DNA of 30,699 nucleotides from a virus, in IMG/VR virus record IMGVR_UViG_3300025118_000086, positions 1 to 30,699 of that record; one strand, given 5' to 3'. A program made the position numbers and the translations under genes. Positions 1 through 9,806 of this stretch are shown here, in pieces. The notes beneath the pieces are model-generated. The model did no database searches. It worked only from the letters and a program-made list of their open reading frames with translations, and was not told the DNA's origin. The first letter of the stretch is position 1, and the number at the start of each line of letters is the position of its first letter.

Positions 1-2450
1 GTTTCCCCATCAAAAAGATTGGTATCAAAGCCGAGAATATCCCAAGCTTCTGTCCCATGAAGTGCTGGCTTTGCCCCGGTGTATGGCACCCCGGAGCCCG
101 CGACCCCTTCTGCCCCATGAGAAAGCATTTTAACGCTCTGCCTCCACTTCTCATGCTCGCCAAGGAAGTCACCTCCCCAGGTGCTCTTGATTCCTTCCGC
201 GAAGCGCGCCTTGTCTGCGCTGTTCATGTAGGACCACATTCGGTGTACTTGGCCTCTTCTGTCTTGCTCGAAGATGTACATGTGGCCAATGAGGTTCTTT
301 ACGCTGAATGTTCCTGGGTTTGTTGGGTTAACAATTTCTCGCCAGAACTTCTGCTCCCACTCACTCAGGTTACCAGTGTCAAATCCTCTGGCCATATACT
401 GACCAATGATTTGAGACTGCATGTGCAAGCTTTTCCAGATTTGATATTCATCGCTTTCCATATCAAACTTGTCAGTCAGGTCGCTGACCGCCATGGTAAG
501 GAACTGCTCAAGGGTTCCTGGATTGTCTTGGGTTATATCTATCAACTGCCTGAGTGTTGACTTGAACTTGTTGGTAGCATCGAGCACCTTAGTTCGAGCC
601 TCAACAACATCCTCGCTAAACTCTGGCTTTGGTGCGACCTCCTTCGAGTTCTCAGCCGCTTGCCTATAGGCGAGGATAGATTGCATCTTAGCTATGTCAG
701 CATGTGTCTTCTGGTTGTAGTAGGACTGAGCTGCATCACCTGTCTTGGCATTAAGCTCTGCCTCGGTCATGACGATATTCATAAGCTCTCGCTTAGACTG
801 CTCTTTCTTCTCAAGGTGCTTCTGTTGCAGTTCAAGATGTGCAATCTGGTAAGCGTTTGCCTTTACCTCGTCTTTGCCCCTGTGCTCTGCTGCCAGCTGT
901 TCAAAATGCTTTGCAGCCTTTTCGTAGGCCTTTAACTCCATCTGACCGATGGCCGCTCTTCTGCTGCCAAGGATACTCTCCATCCTCCCGATGATAGTGT
1001 TTGCAGCATCAGCCTGCCTGTACCCGGTCATCATCCCTTCGGATGCTTTATCGAGCGCGAGCTGGAACAACGGCAATCCGAAGTTAGGGATCTTTCCTTG
1101 AGAAATAACGTTGAGAGCTGTTCCCCCAATAAGGGTTGCAAGAGATGTCAGGGCTAGGCCAACTCTCCCAATATTTCCCCAGTCAGCCTCACCCTCCCAT
1201 CCGTCAGGGAATGGGTCGAATTGCTGCCAGAAGCTCTGACCTGTTGACTGAATCTCTTCCAGTGCGGAATCCAGAAAAGCCTCGCCCCTCTCAAGCTTTC
1301 CGCCCGGTCCAGCGTAATCTTTCCAGAGGTTCCTTGTCTCAGCGGCGATAACGTTAGAGATTACTTTTTCAGATCTGGCCTTCTCTACTTCATGGAGAGC
1401 TAGGTCAGAATCTAGCAGATTCTTTTCATGCTTAGCCGCCTCAAGCTGGCCCATGACCCCCATGTATTCAGGGTTCTTCTTGCCGTCTATCTCCTGGGGT
1501 GCCTCCTTGTTTCCAAAGAGAGTCCTTGCAACACCCTTGTACTGCTCCTTAATCGTATTGAATTCACCTTCGCGAGTAGCAAGGTTTTGAACACCCTGAA
1601 AAGCCTGCCCCGACAGAATCTTGTAATCCTCAAATGGCTTGTTGAGCTCAAAGGCATTCATCAGCGCGTTCCACTGATCGTCGCCCATATTCGCGAAGTC
1701 CATATAGCCCGCGCTAGGGTATTCCGTAGACTCTGCTTGCACTGACCCAGGCTCTTTTTCTTCGCCATTAATCTGAGCTAAGGCATCTCTTGCAACCTCT
1801 TCACTTAGACCGGTCTGCTGCATTAGCGACTGAATCTGCTCAGTGGGCATTATGGACATAGGTCCTGATGGGTCTTCTTCTGGCAACACCCCCCTTGACT
1901 GCCAGCTCTCACCTGGCGGACCATAGCTCTCGTGTACTAATGGGATATCGCCGAGCATCATGTCAGAACCGGTTGCATCAAAGAATGCAGATACCGATGA
2001 TGACCCCAGCTCGGCGGCTTCCTCGGCATCAGTATATCGCTTGTCCGCTTCTTCGGGGTCATAGTAGACCGGGCTGCCCGGGGTATCCGGCTCCCTTGAC
2101 ATATCCAGACTAAAGTCATGACCAGGTTTCTCGTAGCTCATCTCACCCGGAAAGGTCTGAGAAAGCATTAAGCTTGTGTCAGCCTCAAACAGCTTTCGAT
2201 CACCAGGGGCCTTTTTGAAGTAAGCCTCTCGGGAGTCTGGGTCCATTGCCCATATGCGAGACATCTTATCAGACTGGGCCTTGGACGTTGCAGGGAGGGC
2301 CATAGTGGGCTTACCCCCTGTTGCCTTCTCGTGCGCCTCCCTGAGTAGCGATGGAGAAGAAACACCTGGGCTCTTACCTGTCATCCAGTCCACAAAGTCC
2401 TGGTCAGGAAGCATCGATGATGTCAGTGAGAGGTCTTCATTATCAGCCAT
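1..2450 (-). CDS. Large virion protein, probable ejection/internal protein (3' end outside window)
   Basis: An uninterrupted minus-strand frame starts at the ATG at 2450-2448 and runs off the left edge, giving at least 816 codons. The start follows GGAGG about 8 nt upstream, right after the stop of the preceding gene. The protein is mostly acidic or charged helix. Around residues 203-231 there is a UBA/TS-N-like segment (IQSLMQQTGLSEEVARDALA). Around residues 428-450 there is one hydrophobic, glycine-containing segment (GLALTSLATLIGGTALNVI), followed by long Gln/Lys/Glu-rich predicted coiled coil to about residue 640. Last in the morphogenesis operon, large, helical and with one membrane-like segment, it resembles podovirus internal or DNA-ejection proteins. 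That role is inferred from position and composition, not from a recognised family. Confidence 0.75.
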   Translation of the reverse strand, partial: MADNEDLSLTSSMLPDQDFVDWMTGKSPGVSSPSLLREAHEKATGGKPTMALPATSKAQSDKMSRIWAMDPDSREAYFKKAPGDRKLFEADTSLMLSQTFPGEMSYEKPGHDFSLDMSREPDTPGSPVYYDPEEADKRYTDAEEAAELGSSSVSAFFDATGSDMMLGDIPLVHESYGPPGESWQSRGVLPEEDPSGPMSIMPTEQIQSLMQQTGLSEEVARDALAQINGEEKEPGSVQAESTEYPSAGYMDFANMGDDQWNALMNAFELNKPFEDYKILSGQAFQGVQNLATREGEFNTIKEQYKGVARTLFGNKEAPQEIDGKKNPEYMGVMGQLEAAKHEKNLLDSDLALHEVEKARSEKVISNVIAAETRNLWKDYAGPGGKLERGEAFLDSALEEIQSTGQSFWQQFDPFPDGWEGEADWGNIGRVGLALTSLATLIGGTALNVISQGKIPNFGLPLFQLALDKASEGMMTGYRQADAANTIIGRMESILGSRRAAIGQMELKAYEKAAKHFEQLAAEHRGKDEVKANAYQIAHLELQQKHLEKKEQSKRELMNIVMTEAELNAKTGDAAQSYYNQKTHADIAKMQSILAYRQAAENSKEVAPKPEFSEDVVEARTKVLDATNKFKSTLRQLIDITQDNPGTLEQFLTMAVSDLTDKFDMESDEYQIWKSLHMQSQIIGQYMARGFDTGNLSEWEQKFWREIVNPTNPGTFSVKNLIGHMYIFEQDRRGQVHRMWSYMNSADKARFAEGIKSTWGGDFLGEHEKWRQSVKMLSHGAEGVAGSGVPYTGAKPALHGTEAWDILGFDTNLFDGE

Positions 2451-2451
2451 T

Positions 2452-5373
2452 TCAGCCAGCCTCCATCCGCAAGACTCGGTCCATCAGTTCTTTGATGGTC
2501 AGGGCCTGTTCGTCAATGAGTCTTTGTTGATTAGCAGTAGATGCCATGTTTACCATGGTGGCTTTGCCTGTATCTATAACGTGAGTCCCATCTGCCGCTT
2601 GCTTCACAAATGACTGACCAGCCGGATGCCTTTGAGCGTCCTGGGCAATGATCCCATACTGGCCTGTCTCACCACCAAACTCGGGTCGGTAGTCATACTT
2701 CACAGGATTGAGTGTCCGGTTGAACTCAGAGAGCTCATCCCCGGAGGCCCCTATCCCAGACTTCGACATTTCATCACTTCGCAGAAGTCCCGGTTTGCTG
2801 AGAGATATTGGTTCGGAGTACGGGTCTAATCCTTCCACGAACTGCTTTGTTTCGAGTCCTGAGTATACTGCTCCTGGGTCCTGGATCTCCATAGCCCCTG
2901 GCTGAATTGACCTGGGGTCAATCGGAGGAGGCTTGGGCTTACCCATCCCCATTGCAGACGTTGCTACATTTGATGCCGCAGACGCGATTGCTCCACCAAT
3001 CGGACCACCAATAGCCGACCCTAGTGCCGTTGCACCTGTGTCAATTGCACCTTTAAGGCTGGGGTCTCTTGCTAGCTGAAGACCACCCGCTGCCGCAGCT
3101 GCCCAGGGGTTGGACTTGGTTGCCTCCGAGAGGCCTTCGTTTACGCCTTGCTCAAGAACCTTGCTTTCGGCGGCAGTAAGGGCTGCCTTTTGGCCTGACT
3201 CGGACACCGCTGTTTCGATGTGTGAGCCAATCTCATCAGCAGTAAGCGCCGAGAGTTCTTCTTCCGTAGCCCCTATGGCAGAGGCACCTTCTGCAAGCTT
3301 AGACAAACCAGCTTCAATCGCCTTGTTTACCCCTGTCCCAATAATCCCCTGTACAGCTTCGCCTCGCTCTTCCCTGTTCCCAAACATGGCGGCTGTTCCA
3401 AGTCGTCCAAGGCTCCCATAAGCCCTGGCGTCACTGATGTCCCCGTAGGATGAAACAACGTCTCTTCCAAAGTTTGAAGGAGCCCCTGGAACTGGCCTTG
3501 TCCGACTTCCTTGCTTTAGAGGGTCTGTCACAGATGGTGCCGTGTTGAACTCCAAGGGCATTGGCTGGCCCATTCTCATCTGAGGCTCTCTTAGGCGGAA
3601 GTATTCATCCGGTCTATTCATCGCCGATGAAGGTGCACCGATATTCTGGACATTCTGCTTGGTCTCTATCCCACTCCAGAAACTATCTTCGTCATGTTGT
3701 CCAAACCAGTCTCCAGGATTCCACCAGTCATAATCATCGTAGGTTCCTGCGGCCTCACCACCTTCACCACCTTCTCCGGTTCCGGTGAGAATTCCGCCAC
3801 CTGAGTCTGGATGCCCAGGCAGTTCGCTGTGCGTATCAAAAGTCAGGTGCCTTCTTCCTGCCTCATCTGTCCAGTATCGTGGGAAGACTTGTCTCCCGAG
3901 AGCATCAGTCATGCCGCCTGCTTGACCCGACTCTACTGCACGGTCACTAAGCTCCCATTCGCCTGACTCTGTATTCCATGTCCATTGACCGCCACCAGGA
4001 CCCCCTTGCTGCCCTCCGACAATCTGACTCATTAGCTGGTTTGAGACTGCATCCTCATCCCCAGTAACGAGTCTTTGCCATGGCGACTCAAACCCTGCCG
4101 CAGCAGGAGCCCCTGACATCATATTAATAAGCGCTGCGTTTTCGGCGACTGCTTCTGGCGATGAGGTTAGGAGTCCACCTTCAGCCATTGCTGAAGACAT
4201 CATCTGTGTTTGAGAGCCAAGTCTTCCGGCCCATGTCTTGTACGTTAGCTCGTCATGGAGCTGAGCCATCTGGGCATCAACCTGCATGAGGGCAACGTTT
4301 CTAGATACGCCTTGCCCAATCAGTTCCGTGATCATTTGATCGCGTTGAGCTTCTAGCTGGGCATTAACCTGAGCCTCTACCGTAGCCATCTCATTCTGCA
4401 TTTGAGCATTTGATAGGCCTAGTTGGTTAGAGAATTGGGTCTGCATTTGCTCAAGACTCATGTCTTGATCTCGCATCTGAGCAGCCATCTGGTTTACCTG
4501 TGCAGCTGCCGCAGTTTGCTGACCAGCTATTGCTTCAGATACCCCACGATCTACCTCCGCCATCTGCTGAGTCATGGCTCTTTGAACTGCTGCCGCAGGC
4601 GCTCCTCTTGAAGATGCTGCTGCCGCCATTGCTTGCTGCATGCCTCTTTCTCTTTGAGCACGCATTGCTGGCGATTCTCCACCAGCCGCAAGATCTAGCA
4701 TGGATTGGAGCCCTGTGTCCTGTGCATCGCGAGCTCTTTCTGCCTGCCCAATATCTATATCCCTGCCCGTAGCTGTCTCTGCACCAAGGTTCTGGTAGTC
4801 CCTTGCCATTGCATCGAAGATGTAGGGATCCATCCATTCTTGCTCAAATGTCTGGGGACGTTGCCTCCACTCGTTAGCCCCTGCATACGGATTTACTGGC
4901 AAGTTACCTGGCATCTCCTGCTTCCCCTGCGGGTAGGGCGAATAGTCACCCGTCGGAGTCGGCTCATAATCGATAGGTTTGGTTCCCGTATCCAGCATTG
5001 GTCCGGATGGGCTAGGCGGTTGATAGTCAATTGGCTTCGACCCAGGAGGGGTGAGCGGCGTGTCTCCACCTGTGTTGTCTCCACCTGTGTTCGAGAACTC
5101 ATTTTCCCATCTAGGGTTCCAGTCAGGATCACCCGTAGGAGTTGGGGCAATTCCGCCGCTATAAACGGTTGATTGCGGAGGAGGTGTTTGCGGTGGATTT
5201 GACTCCGACATATCCGCATTAGGCCTGCTCTCTTGTGGGGGCGCAGCATCGGCTCCCGATGCGTCAGGAATGCTGCCTTTCATCCGACCAAGAAGATCGC
5301 CCTTCTGCCTCTTTCTAGCCTCTTCATCGTCCATGCCCGCATACTGGGATTGGCTTGCTGATATAAGCGCCAT
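2452..5373 (-). CDS. Virion protein with C-terminal S74 intramolecular chaperone domain
   Basis: 973 residues; its ATG overlaps the stop of the upstream gene (TAATG). Residues 1-170 are Pro/Gly/Thr-rich and disordered-looking, with repeated KPIDY(Q/E)P. Residues of about 185-400 are Ala/Gln/Met-rich helix with coiled-coil character, as in phage ejection-type proteins. Residues 779-809 form a hydrophobic Gly-Ala stretch with GxxxG spacing (GGPIGGAIASAA). The last 108 residues match the peptidase S74/endosialidase chaperone pattern: SDEMSK at 866-871, then LNPVKYDY, YGIIAQDAQ and a terminal helix. In S74 proteins a Ser-(x4)-Lys dyad at this spot cleaves the chaperone off after folding. Ser866 and Lys871 keep that spacing, so autocleavage before Ser866 is predicted. 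S74 is usual on tail fibres or spikes, but the rest looks like an internal or ejection protein, so the exact virion role is open. Confidence 0.8.
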   Translation of the reverse strand: MALISASQSQYAGMDDEEARKRQKGDLLGRMKGSIPDASGADAAPPQESRPNADMSESNPPQTPPPQSTVYSGGIAPTPTGDPDWNPRWENEFSNTGGDNTGGDTPLTPPGSKPIDYQPPSPSGPMLDTGTKPIDYEPTPTGDYSPYPQGKQEMPGNLPVNPYAGANEWRQRPQTFEQEWMDPYIFDAMARDYQNLGAETATGRDIDIGQAERARDAQDTGLQSMLDLAAGGESPAMRAQRERGMQQAMAAAASSRGAPAAAVQRAMTQQMAEVDRGVSEAIAGQQTAAAAQVNQMAAQMRDQDMSLEQMQTQFSNQLGLSNAQMQNEMATVEAQVNAQLEAQRDQMITELIGQGVSRNVALMQVDAQMAQLHDELTYKTWAGRLGSQTQMMSSAMAEGGLLTSSPEAVAENAALINMMSGAPAAAGFESPWQRLVTGDEDAVSNQLMSQIVGGQQGGPGGGQWTWNTESGEWELSDRAVESGQAGGMTDALGRQVFPRYWTDEAGRRHLTFDTHSELPGHPDSGGGILTGTGEGGEGGEAAGTYDDYDWWNPGDWFGQHDEDSFWSGIETKQNVQNIGAPSSAMNRPDEYFRLREPQMRMGQPMPLEFNTAPSVTDPLKQGSRTRPVPGAPSNFGRDVVSSYGDISDARAYGSLGRLGTAAMFGNREERGEAVQGIIGTGVNKAIEAGLSKLAEGASAIGATEEELSALTADEIGSHIETAVSESGQKAALTAAESKVLEQGVNEGLSEATKSNPWAAAAAGGLQLARDPSLKGAIDTGATALGSAIGGPIGGAIASAASNVATSAMGMGKPKPPPIDPRSIQPGAMEIQDPGAVYSGLETKQFVEGLDPYSEPISLSKPGLLRSDEMSKSGIGASGDELSEFNRTLNPVKYDYRPEFGGETGQYGIIAQDAQRHPAGQSFVKQAADGTHVIDTGKATMVNMASTANQQRLIDEQALTIKELMDRVLRMEAG
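5061..5090. repeat. Perfect 15-bp tandem duplication inside the S74 protein gene
   Basis: The 15-mer TGTCTCCACCTGTGT occurs twice back to back (5061-5075 and 5076-5090). It encodes a repeated Asn-Thr-Gly-Gly-Asp unit in the disordered N-terminal region of the S74-domain protein. An in-frame duplication in a low-complexity linker is likely a slippage or recombination product. Confidence 0.85.
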
Positions 5374-8300
5374 TAGCTTGCTCCTATCGTGTTCGCTTCG
5401 GTTGTTCGGAAGATGCCCTTCTTCGTTCCAACCTCAATCGTAATCTGGTCAATCGCAAACCCGTCACCCACAGAGGCGCTATTGTCTGCATCGTAAATCT
5501 CGAACTTCACAGCCTGACACTTCTGTTTAGAAAGATGGGCCCTAAACTGGAGGACGGCATCAGTCGCAGAGCTGGTCGTAAATGTGTAGGTGTCCACCGA
5601 GGCACTGTCATCATAGTCATAATAAACCTTAACAGTGAGCACATGCTTGTCTCGGCTTTCGCCTAGAATGGCAAATCGATAAGCTCTGCCAAAGCCCTGA
5701 ATTTGGTTGAATGATATCCAGCCAGTTTTCATTTTAAGGGGAATGTAAGACGTTGAGCCGTTATTACTAACCTTATAGCTTGAGTCTTCAATTAAGACGT
5801 AATCATTGTCTGTTGCGATATAGATGACATCATCAACGTTTTCGATGCCAACGATGTCCTGATCTTCAGCAAGCTCATACTTGTGATTAGACCATGAGTT
5901 ATATCTGTAGCTATAAGAAAGAACCTTATCAGGTAGAGCGAACCGAAGAGTCTCTGTTTTTTGGTGATGCCTAATTCCTACAACGCGTTGAGAGCCAAGC
6001 AGATCTTCAACAGGCGCCCCTATGTACTCAATGCCTTGCTGACCTATTCTGAAAATGCCTCTAGGGGATTGAAAGTAAATTCCAGAATCAGTGTGAAGCG
6101 TAGGGCTGCCCATAAGAGCCCCGACTATGGAGCTTATTTTCCGGGGATTATAGAATTCACCAACCCCTGTCTTGCTTGGACCTTCCCCAGAAAGAGTCCA
6201 TATGGATTTTTCTTTAAAAATATAAAGCTCATCGCCAGCACTACACAGGGCGGTTGGACGGTCACTATAGCTTCTATTCATAACAACTTCCAAGGCATCA
6301 CTAAAGGATACCCCAAAACCCGTTTCCGCCTCTTTTGAAAACCAGATTCGGTCATCCTCAGATATGACAAATAAGCGATTACGATGAGACTCTACATACC
6401 TTGAAGCAGGTGCGGCTGTGTTAACTAGTTCCCCACCTTCCGTGTAGAGGAAGGCGCCAGTAGCAGCGTTAGCATCCGATACCTTATCTACATGAGTAAT
6501 AAGGCCGGTTGGACTCATATCTGTTCCGAAGTTTTCAACCTCAATTGTCCCGACCTTGTTGTAAATACTTCCCCCGTTTTGAGTTCTGTAAATAACAAGG
6601 TTGAGACTGCCCGCACTAGACTTGCTCGTGGCGGATAGCCCATCGCAAGTAATGGTTACTCCGGTATTGGTGCTGGTGAGGGTAAGCGTTTCTGGGTCGG
6701 ATGGTTCAGACCGGTGAAGGTCTCCGTTGCCATCTATCCACTCCCACACGCCCTTATACTTATACACGCCACTTGAATCCAAGCTCCCAGCCGCTGTTTC
6801 GGCAACTGATAGGCCCGGCTTTTGAGAAAAGCCAACCTCGGACCACCAGTTGAACGGGTTCGAAACAAGCCCACCGCCAGCAAGGTACGAGGTGCTTGCA
6901 AGCTGCGCTCTTGGGGTTTCGTAAACAGGGTCATCCGTGGTTATTCTGACAACGTGACAAGAGCTGTTTATTGCGGTTGAAACATTCCCAGACCCGTCAA
7001 CAAATGTCTGAATGTTTGTTGCCCTTGGAAGAACGGTGTAGTGCTTTCCTCCGGACGAAATGATTCTAGGAGAAATACCCTCAAGGTGATTCCTCACAAG
7101 TTCCTGACGAAAACAAAGGCCGACCAAGCCCCTAAACCAGTTATTGTAATACGACCCAAGCGCAGCAGTAATGCTGCTGGGGGTAGCGTAAATGTTCATA
7201 TACGGAAGGACCGAATGAAGAACCAGATCTTGATCTTCCGTGTTCCTGGTCTCTTGGGCCATCAAAGTAATGAGACTTTCGGAGGAGGTCATTGGCCCAG
7301 TTACGCCCCATACGTGCGCCCGCTGAGGGTTCCCATAAACGTTTAAAGTAGCCGAGCCAGGGGTTATCTGTATCCTTGAAACATAAGAATATTTCGTAGA
7401 GGCTGTTGTTCCGTAAGTTGCAACATAGTCAATCGTGTCAGTATTGTATGCTTTGCAAAATCCGCCAGACTGAACAATGCTCAAGCTGCTGCCGAGCGCA
7501 TGGGTGGATGCAATGGTTCCAGAGCTAGAGTCATCAGCGTCATGGTGTCTTAAATGTAGCGTTGTCCCGACGCTAAACCCAAAGTAGAATCTATCAGTTC
7601 CGCCAGCATCACTTCTAAAGCAAGTTAATTGCGTCATTGCGGCGGACTGGTTGTGGCTAACTGAGCCAGAAAGAGTCCCCCTGTTATCTAGCTTGTAGGT
7701 AACTTTGTGCTGAGAGCCAGACGTATCGTACTCGGTAAAGACAATGTGAACCTTGTTCCAGTCAGCAGAGGTCGTAGCGCTTGGCTGTTTATACTCCACA
7801 ACGTCAAAAGATGCCTCGGCAGCTGTTTGCCTGTAAACAGAAGAGCTTGCAATGGCAGTTATTGGGAACAAGGTAAGATTTGTAAGATCAATCGCCCCGT
7901 TGTAAACGCTTCTTTTAAATAAAGATAAATTGCCACCTGAATCCACATACTCATAGTAAACACCAAAATGATTTGCGGTTGCATTCACAGTGTTGCTTTG
8001 TGCTACAATTTTAATCTTTCCGCGATTTACCTTATCAGCCCTCGCATCACCGATAAGCGGTATATCACTACTGAGAGGAGTCATTGTATCTGCGTCAAGA
8101 AAGCTTATGCGGTATTCGTAGTTTATGTTTCCGGTAGATGAGTTCCAGTAAGCCTGTGTCCATGCGACCCCTATTATTGTTCCATCTTGAGACACGGCTA
8201 TTGAGGGAGACTCCTGATGGTGGCCATCTCCGTTTGTCACTGAAAAGAGCTCTGTTTTAAAGTGGGTCCTTTTTCCTTGCTGCATGCCTGAACCAGACGT

Positions 8301-8561
8301 TCCAGTTTTTGGGAACGTGTAGTTATACCCACTTTTTTGGAACAAATAATAATTGCCCTTCATTGTGGCTGATCCAACAGCGTCAGTTGATCCACCCAGG
8401 GTAGACCCAGAGCACCCCTTTCGTTTTTCAATCCTGCCGGTCTTTTCAAAGACAGCATTCTCAAGGACTTCGAGCTGCCCTGGCTGCATGACAATATCGG
8501 AGGTCTTAGTGTCTGCACCGGATGAAAAAGGAATGCTAACTAGTTTCTTATCGAGAGCCAT
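5373..8561 (-). CDS. Large beta-rich tail protein, probable tail nozzle/hub
   Basis: 1062 residues from the ATG at 8561, which overlaps the upstream stop as TAATG. An in-frame GTG four codons upstream is a weaker alternative. The N-terminus (QPGQLEVLENAVFEKTGRIEKRKG) is the pattern of large podovirus tail proteins that open with a short strand naming a list of variables. The bulk is Ser/Thr/Gly-rich beta sequence. The stretch of about residues 735-860, with ESHRNRLFVISEDDRIWFSK, DELYIFKEKSIWTLSG and IYFQSPRGIFRIG, looks like propeller blades. Position after the adaptor and before the giant ejection-type proteins matches the T7 gp12 nozzle or P22 gp10 hub. Family assignment is by architecture and position, not by a diagnostic motif. 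It should form the distal tail tube. Confidence 0.6.
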   Translation of the reverse strand: MALDKKLVSIPFSSGADTKTSDIVMQPGQLEVLENAVFEKTGRIEKRKGCSGSTLGGSTDAVGSATMKGNYYLFQKSGYNYTFPKTGTSGSGMQQGKRTHFKTELFSVTNGDGHHQESPSIAVSQDGTIIGVAWTQAYWNSSTGNINYEYRISFLDADTMTPLSSDIPLIGDARADKVNRGKIKIVAQSNTVNATANHFGVYYEYVDSGGNLSLFKRSVYNGAIDLTNLTLFPITAIASSSVYRQTAAEASFDVVEYKQPSATTSADWNKVHIVFTEYDTSGSQHKVTYKLDNRGTLSGSVSHNQSAAMTQLTCFRSDAGGTDRFYFGFSVGTTLHLRHHDADDSSSGTIASTHALGSSLSIVQSGGFCKAYNTDTIDYVATYGTTASTKYSYVSRIQITPGSATLNVYGNPQRAHVWGVTGPMTSSESLITLMAQETRNTEDQDLVLHSVLPYMNIYATPSSITAALGSYYNNWFRGLVGLCFRQELVRNHLEGISPRIISSGGKHYTVLPRATNIQTFVDGSGNVSTAINSSCHVVRITTDDPVYETPRAQLASTSYLAGGGLVSNPFNWWSEVGFSQKPGLSVAETAAGSLDSSGVYKYKGVWEWIDGNGDLHRSEPSDPETLTLTSTNTGVTITCDGLSATSKSSAGSLNLVIYRTQNGGSIYNKVGTIEVENFGTDMSPTGLITHVDKVSDANAATGAFLYTEGGELVNTAAPASRYVESHRNRLFVISEDDRIWFSKEAETGFGVSFSDALEVVMNRSYSDRPTALCSAGDELYIFKEKSIWTLSGEGPSKTGVGEFYNPRKISSIVGALMGSPTLHTDSGIYFQSPRGIFRIGQQGIEYIGAPVEDLLGSQRVVGIRHHQKTETLRFALPDKVLSYSYRYNSWSNHKYELAEDQDIVGIENVDDVIYIATDNDYVLIEDSSYKVSNNGSTSYIPLKMKTGWISFNQIQGFGRAYRFAILGESRDKHVLTVKVYYDYDDSASVDTYTFTTSSATDAVLQFRAHLSKQKCQAVKFEIYDADNSASVGDGFAIDQITIEVGTKKGIFRTTEANTIGAS

Positions 8562-8878
8562 TAGAACACCCACAGATCTACGGTAACTGTGCCGCCAGCA
8601 GTGAGGTAAAGGAATTTATCCGGATTGTCATTTGAGGACTGAACGTCATAGACGTGCTGAGCCGCGTTTTTGCCAACAACAATCCAGCCTTTAATTTTTC
8701 GACCAAGGCCATGAGAGATAATTGATGTTGTCCCAGAGGCCAGTGCCTGGTCAGTAATAAGAAGACCGTCAATGATTGAGGAATCCATAACGGGCATAAG
8801 CGTGTCTTGGAGTCTTGACTGGACCCGGTTCAGGTCAGGGTCAGGCACTTGAATTCGCTCAAATCTTCGGAGAGTCAT
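8561..8878 (-). CDS. Conserved-type phage structural protein, small beta domain
   Basis: 105 residues. The start overlaps the upstream stop (TGATG at 8880-8876). The C-terminal half (GLGRKIKGWIVVGKNAA, then FLYLTAGGTVTVDLWVF) is the signature of a small beta-sandwich protein often found among head-tail or tail genes of podoviruses and siphoviruses: a Gly-Arg-Lys strand, a WIVV strand and a final aromatic VDLWVF strand. Lying between the adaptor and the nozzle-like gene, it is probably a minor virion or assembly component. No enzymatic residues are evident. The function is unknown. Confidence 0.65.
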   Translation of the reverse strand: MTLRRFERIQVPDPDLNRVQSRLQDTLMPVMDSSIIDGLLITDQALASGTTSIISHGLGRKIKGWIVVGKNAAQHVYDVQSSNDNPDKFLYLTAGGTVTVDLWVF

Positions 8879-9570
8879 CAGAGTCCCCAGCGATAGTAAG
8901 GCATTACGCCTGACGTTTCATCCGTAATCCCAAAGGGTTCTGCTGCGTCTCTGTTTCGGGCCGCTTCTTCGATGCGTGCTGTGATTCTTTCGAGGTCGCG
9001 CTCTAGTGCTCCAGTGGATGTCTCTTCCTTCTGTCTCATTTTAATTGCTGCAACCAGGACAGCGTATTCTTCCCAGTTGAGTTCAATACTGTTTGATACA
9101 GTTGCGCTATCTGAGGTCAGCTTTGTGCAGGAAGGAACATACCAGACCTTAATGCTGTCTGTAGAAGTGGGCTTAGGGATGAACTCGATGGATTCACCTC
9201 TGATTGCGTACTCATAGTCCGCATAACCCTTACTACTATAGATAGACACATCGGCCTGGTAGCGGTTCCTGTCTGCAAAATTAAACTTCTTGACCCTAAC
9301 GGTATCGTTGCCCTGAACAGCGTCAACGCCAAGAAGCTTGTAGAAGTCTGTAAGACTTATTGCAGAGAAAGCATAAGTCGATGTTCCCGATGTCAGACTA
9401 AACGAAACGCTGCTGACGTAATAATCTTCATACTTCGACACGAGTAAATCGTGCAGCTCGCCTAAGCCAATATTAATGTAGTCATTAATCTCAGCGTCAG
9501 CGAAGAAGTTATTCCCAACAGCGTCTGCCCTTCTGCGGGCTCTCGTCCTTAGCTCTGACAAGGTAGACAT
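8878..9570 (-). CDS. Probable head-tail adaptor protein
   Basis: 230 residues. The N-terminal helical motif (ELRTRARRRAD, NNFFADAEINDYINIGLGELHDLL) is typical of phage adaptor-like proteins in which Asp-Ala-Glu and Asn-x-Gly-Leu-x-Glu-Leu helices assemble a ring under the portal. The middle is beta-rich (VSFSLTSGTSTYAF), and a C-terminal amphipathic helix (ERDLERITARIEEAARNRDA) closes the protein. It lies between the capsid genes and the tail genes and overlaps both neighbours by 1 nt. T7 gp11 and P22 gp4 fill the same slot, so a dodecameric adaptor or gatekeeper is the best guess. The family call rests on motif shape and gene order. Confidence 0.6.
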   Translation of the reverse strand: MSTLSELRTRARRRADAVGNNFFADAEINDYINIGLGELHDLLVSKYEDYYVSSVSFSLTSGTSTYAFSAISLTDFYKLLGVDAVQGNDTVRVKKFNFADRNRYQADVSIYSSKGYADYEYAIRGESIEFIPKPTSTDSIKVWYVPSCTKLTSDSATVSNSIELNWEEYAVLVAAIKMRQKEETSTGALERDLERITARIEEAARNRDAAEPFGITDETSGVMPYYRWGL

Positions 9571-9794
9571 CAGTACTCTTCTTCCTCTACAGGTCCTGGG
9601 TTATGCTCCAGGCAGATATGGATGGCGTCCTTCAGATGCTCTGAGAACGCCCCCTTATCTCCTGACTTCAGGGCACTGAACGCTGCATCAGCAGCATCAG
9701 CGAAAGCTGCATCATAATCATCGCCACCCTCATCGAGGGATTCCATTTCTGGACCCCCGAGAAGCAGGGCTAGATCTGCACCTTTGTCAGCCAT
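9570..9794 (-). CDS. Small acidic hypothetical protein
   Basis: 74 residues, rich in Asp, Glu and Ala. It begins MADKGADLALLLGG and ends PVEEEEY. The central part (FADAADAAFSALKSGDKGAFSEHLKDAIHICLE) reads as an amphipathic helix pair. Its stop overlaps the adaptor start (TGATG), so translation is probably coupled. A small acidic protein between capsid and adaptor genes is common in marine-type podoviruses, but its role is unknown. It may be an assembly factor or a minor head protein. Confidence 0.65.
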   Translation of the reverse strand: MADKGADLALLLGGPEMESLDEGGDDYDAAFADAADAAFSALKSGDKGAFSEHLKDAIHICLEHNPGPVEEEEY

Positions 9795-9806
9795 AACGAC
9801 CCCCTA

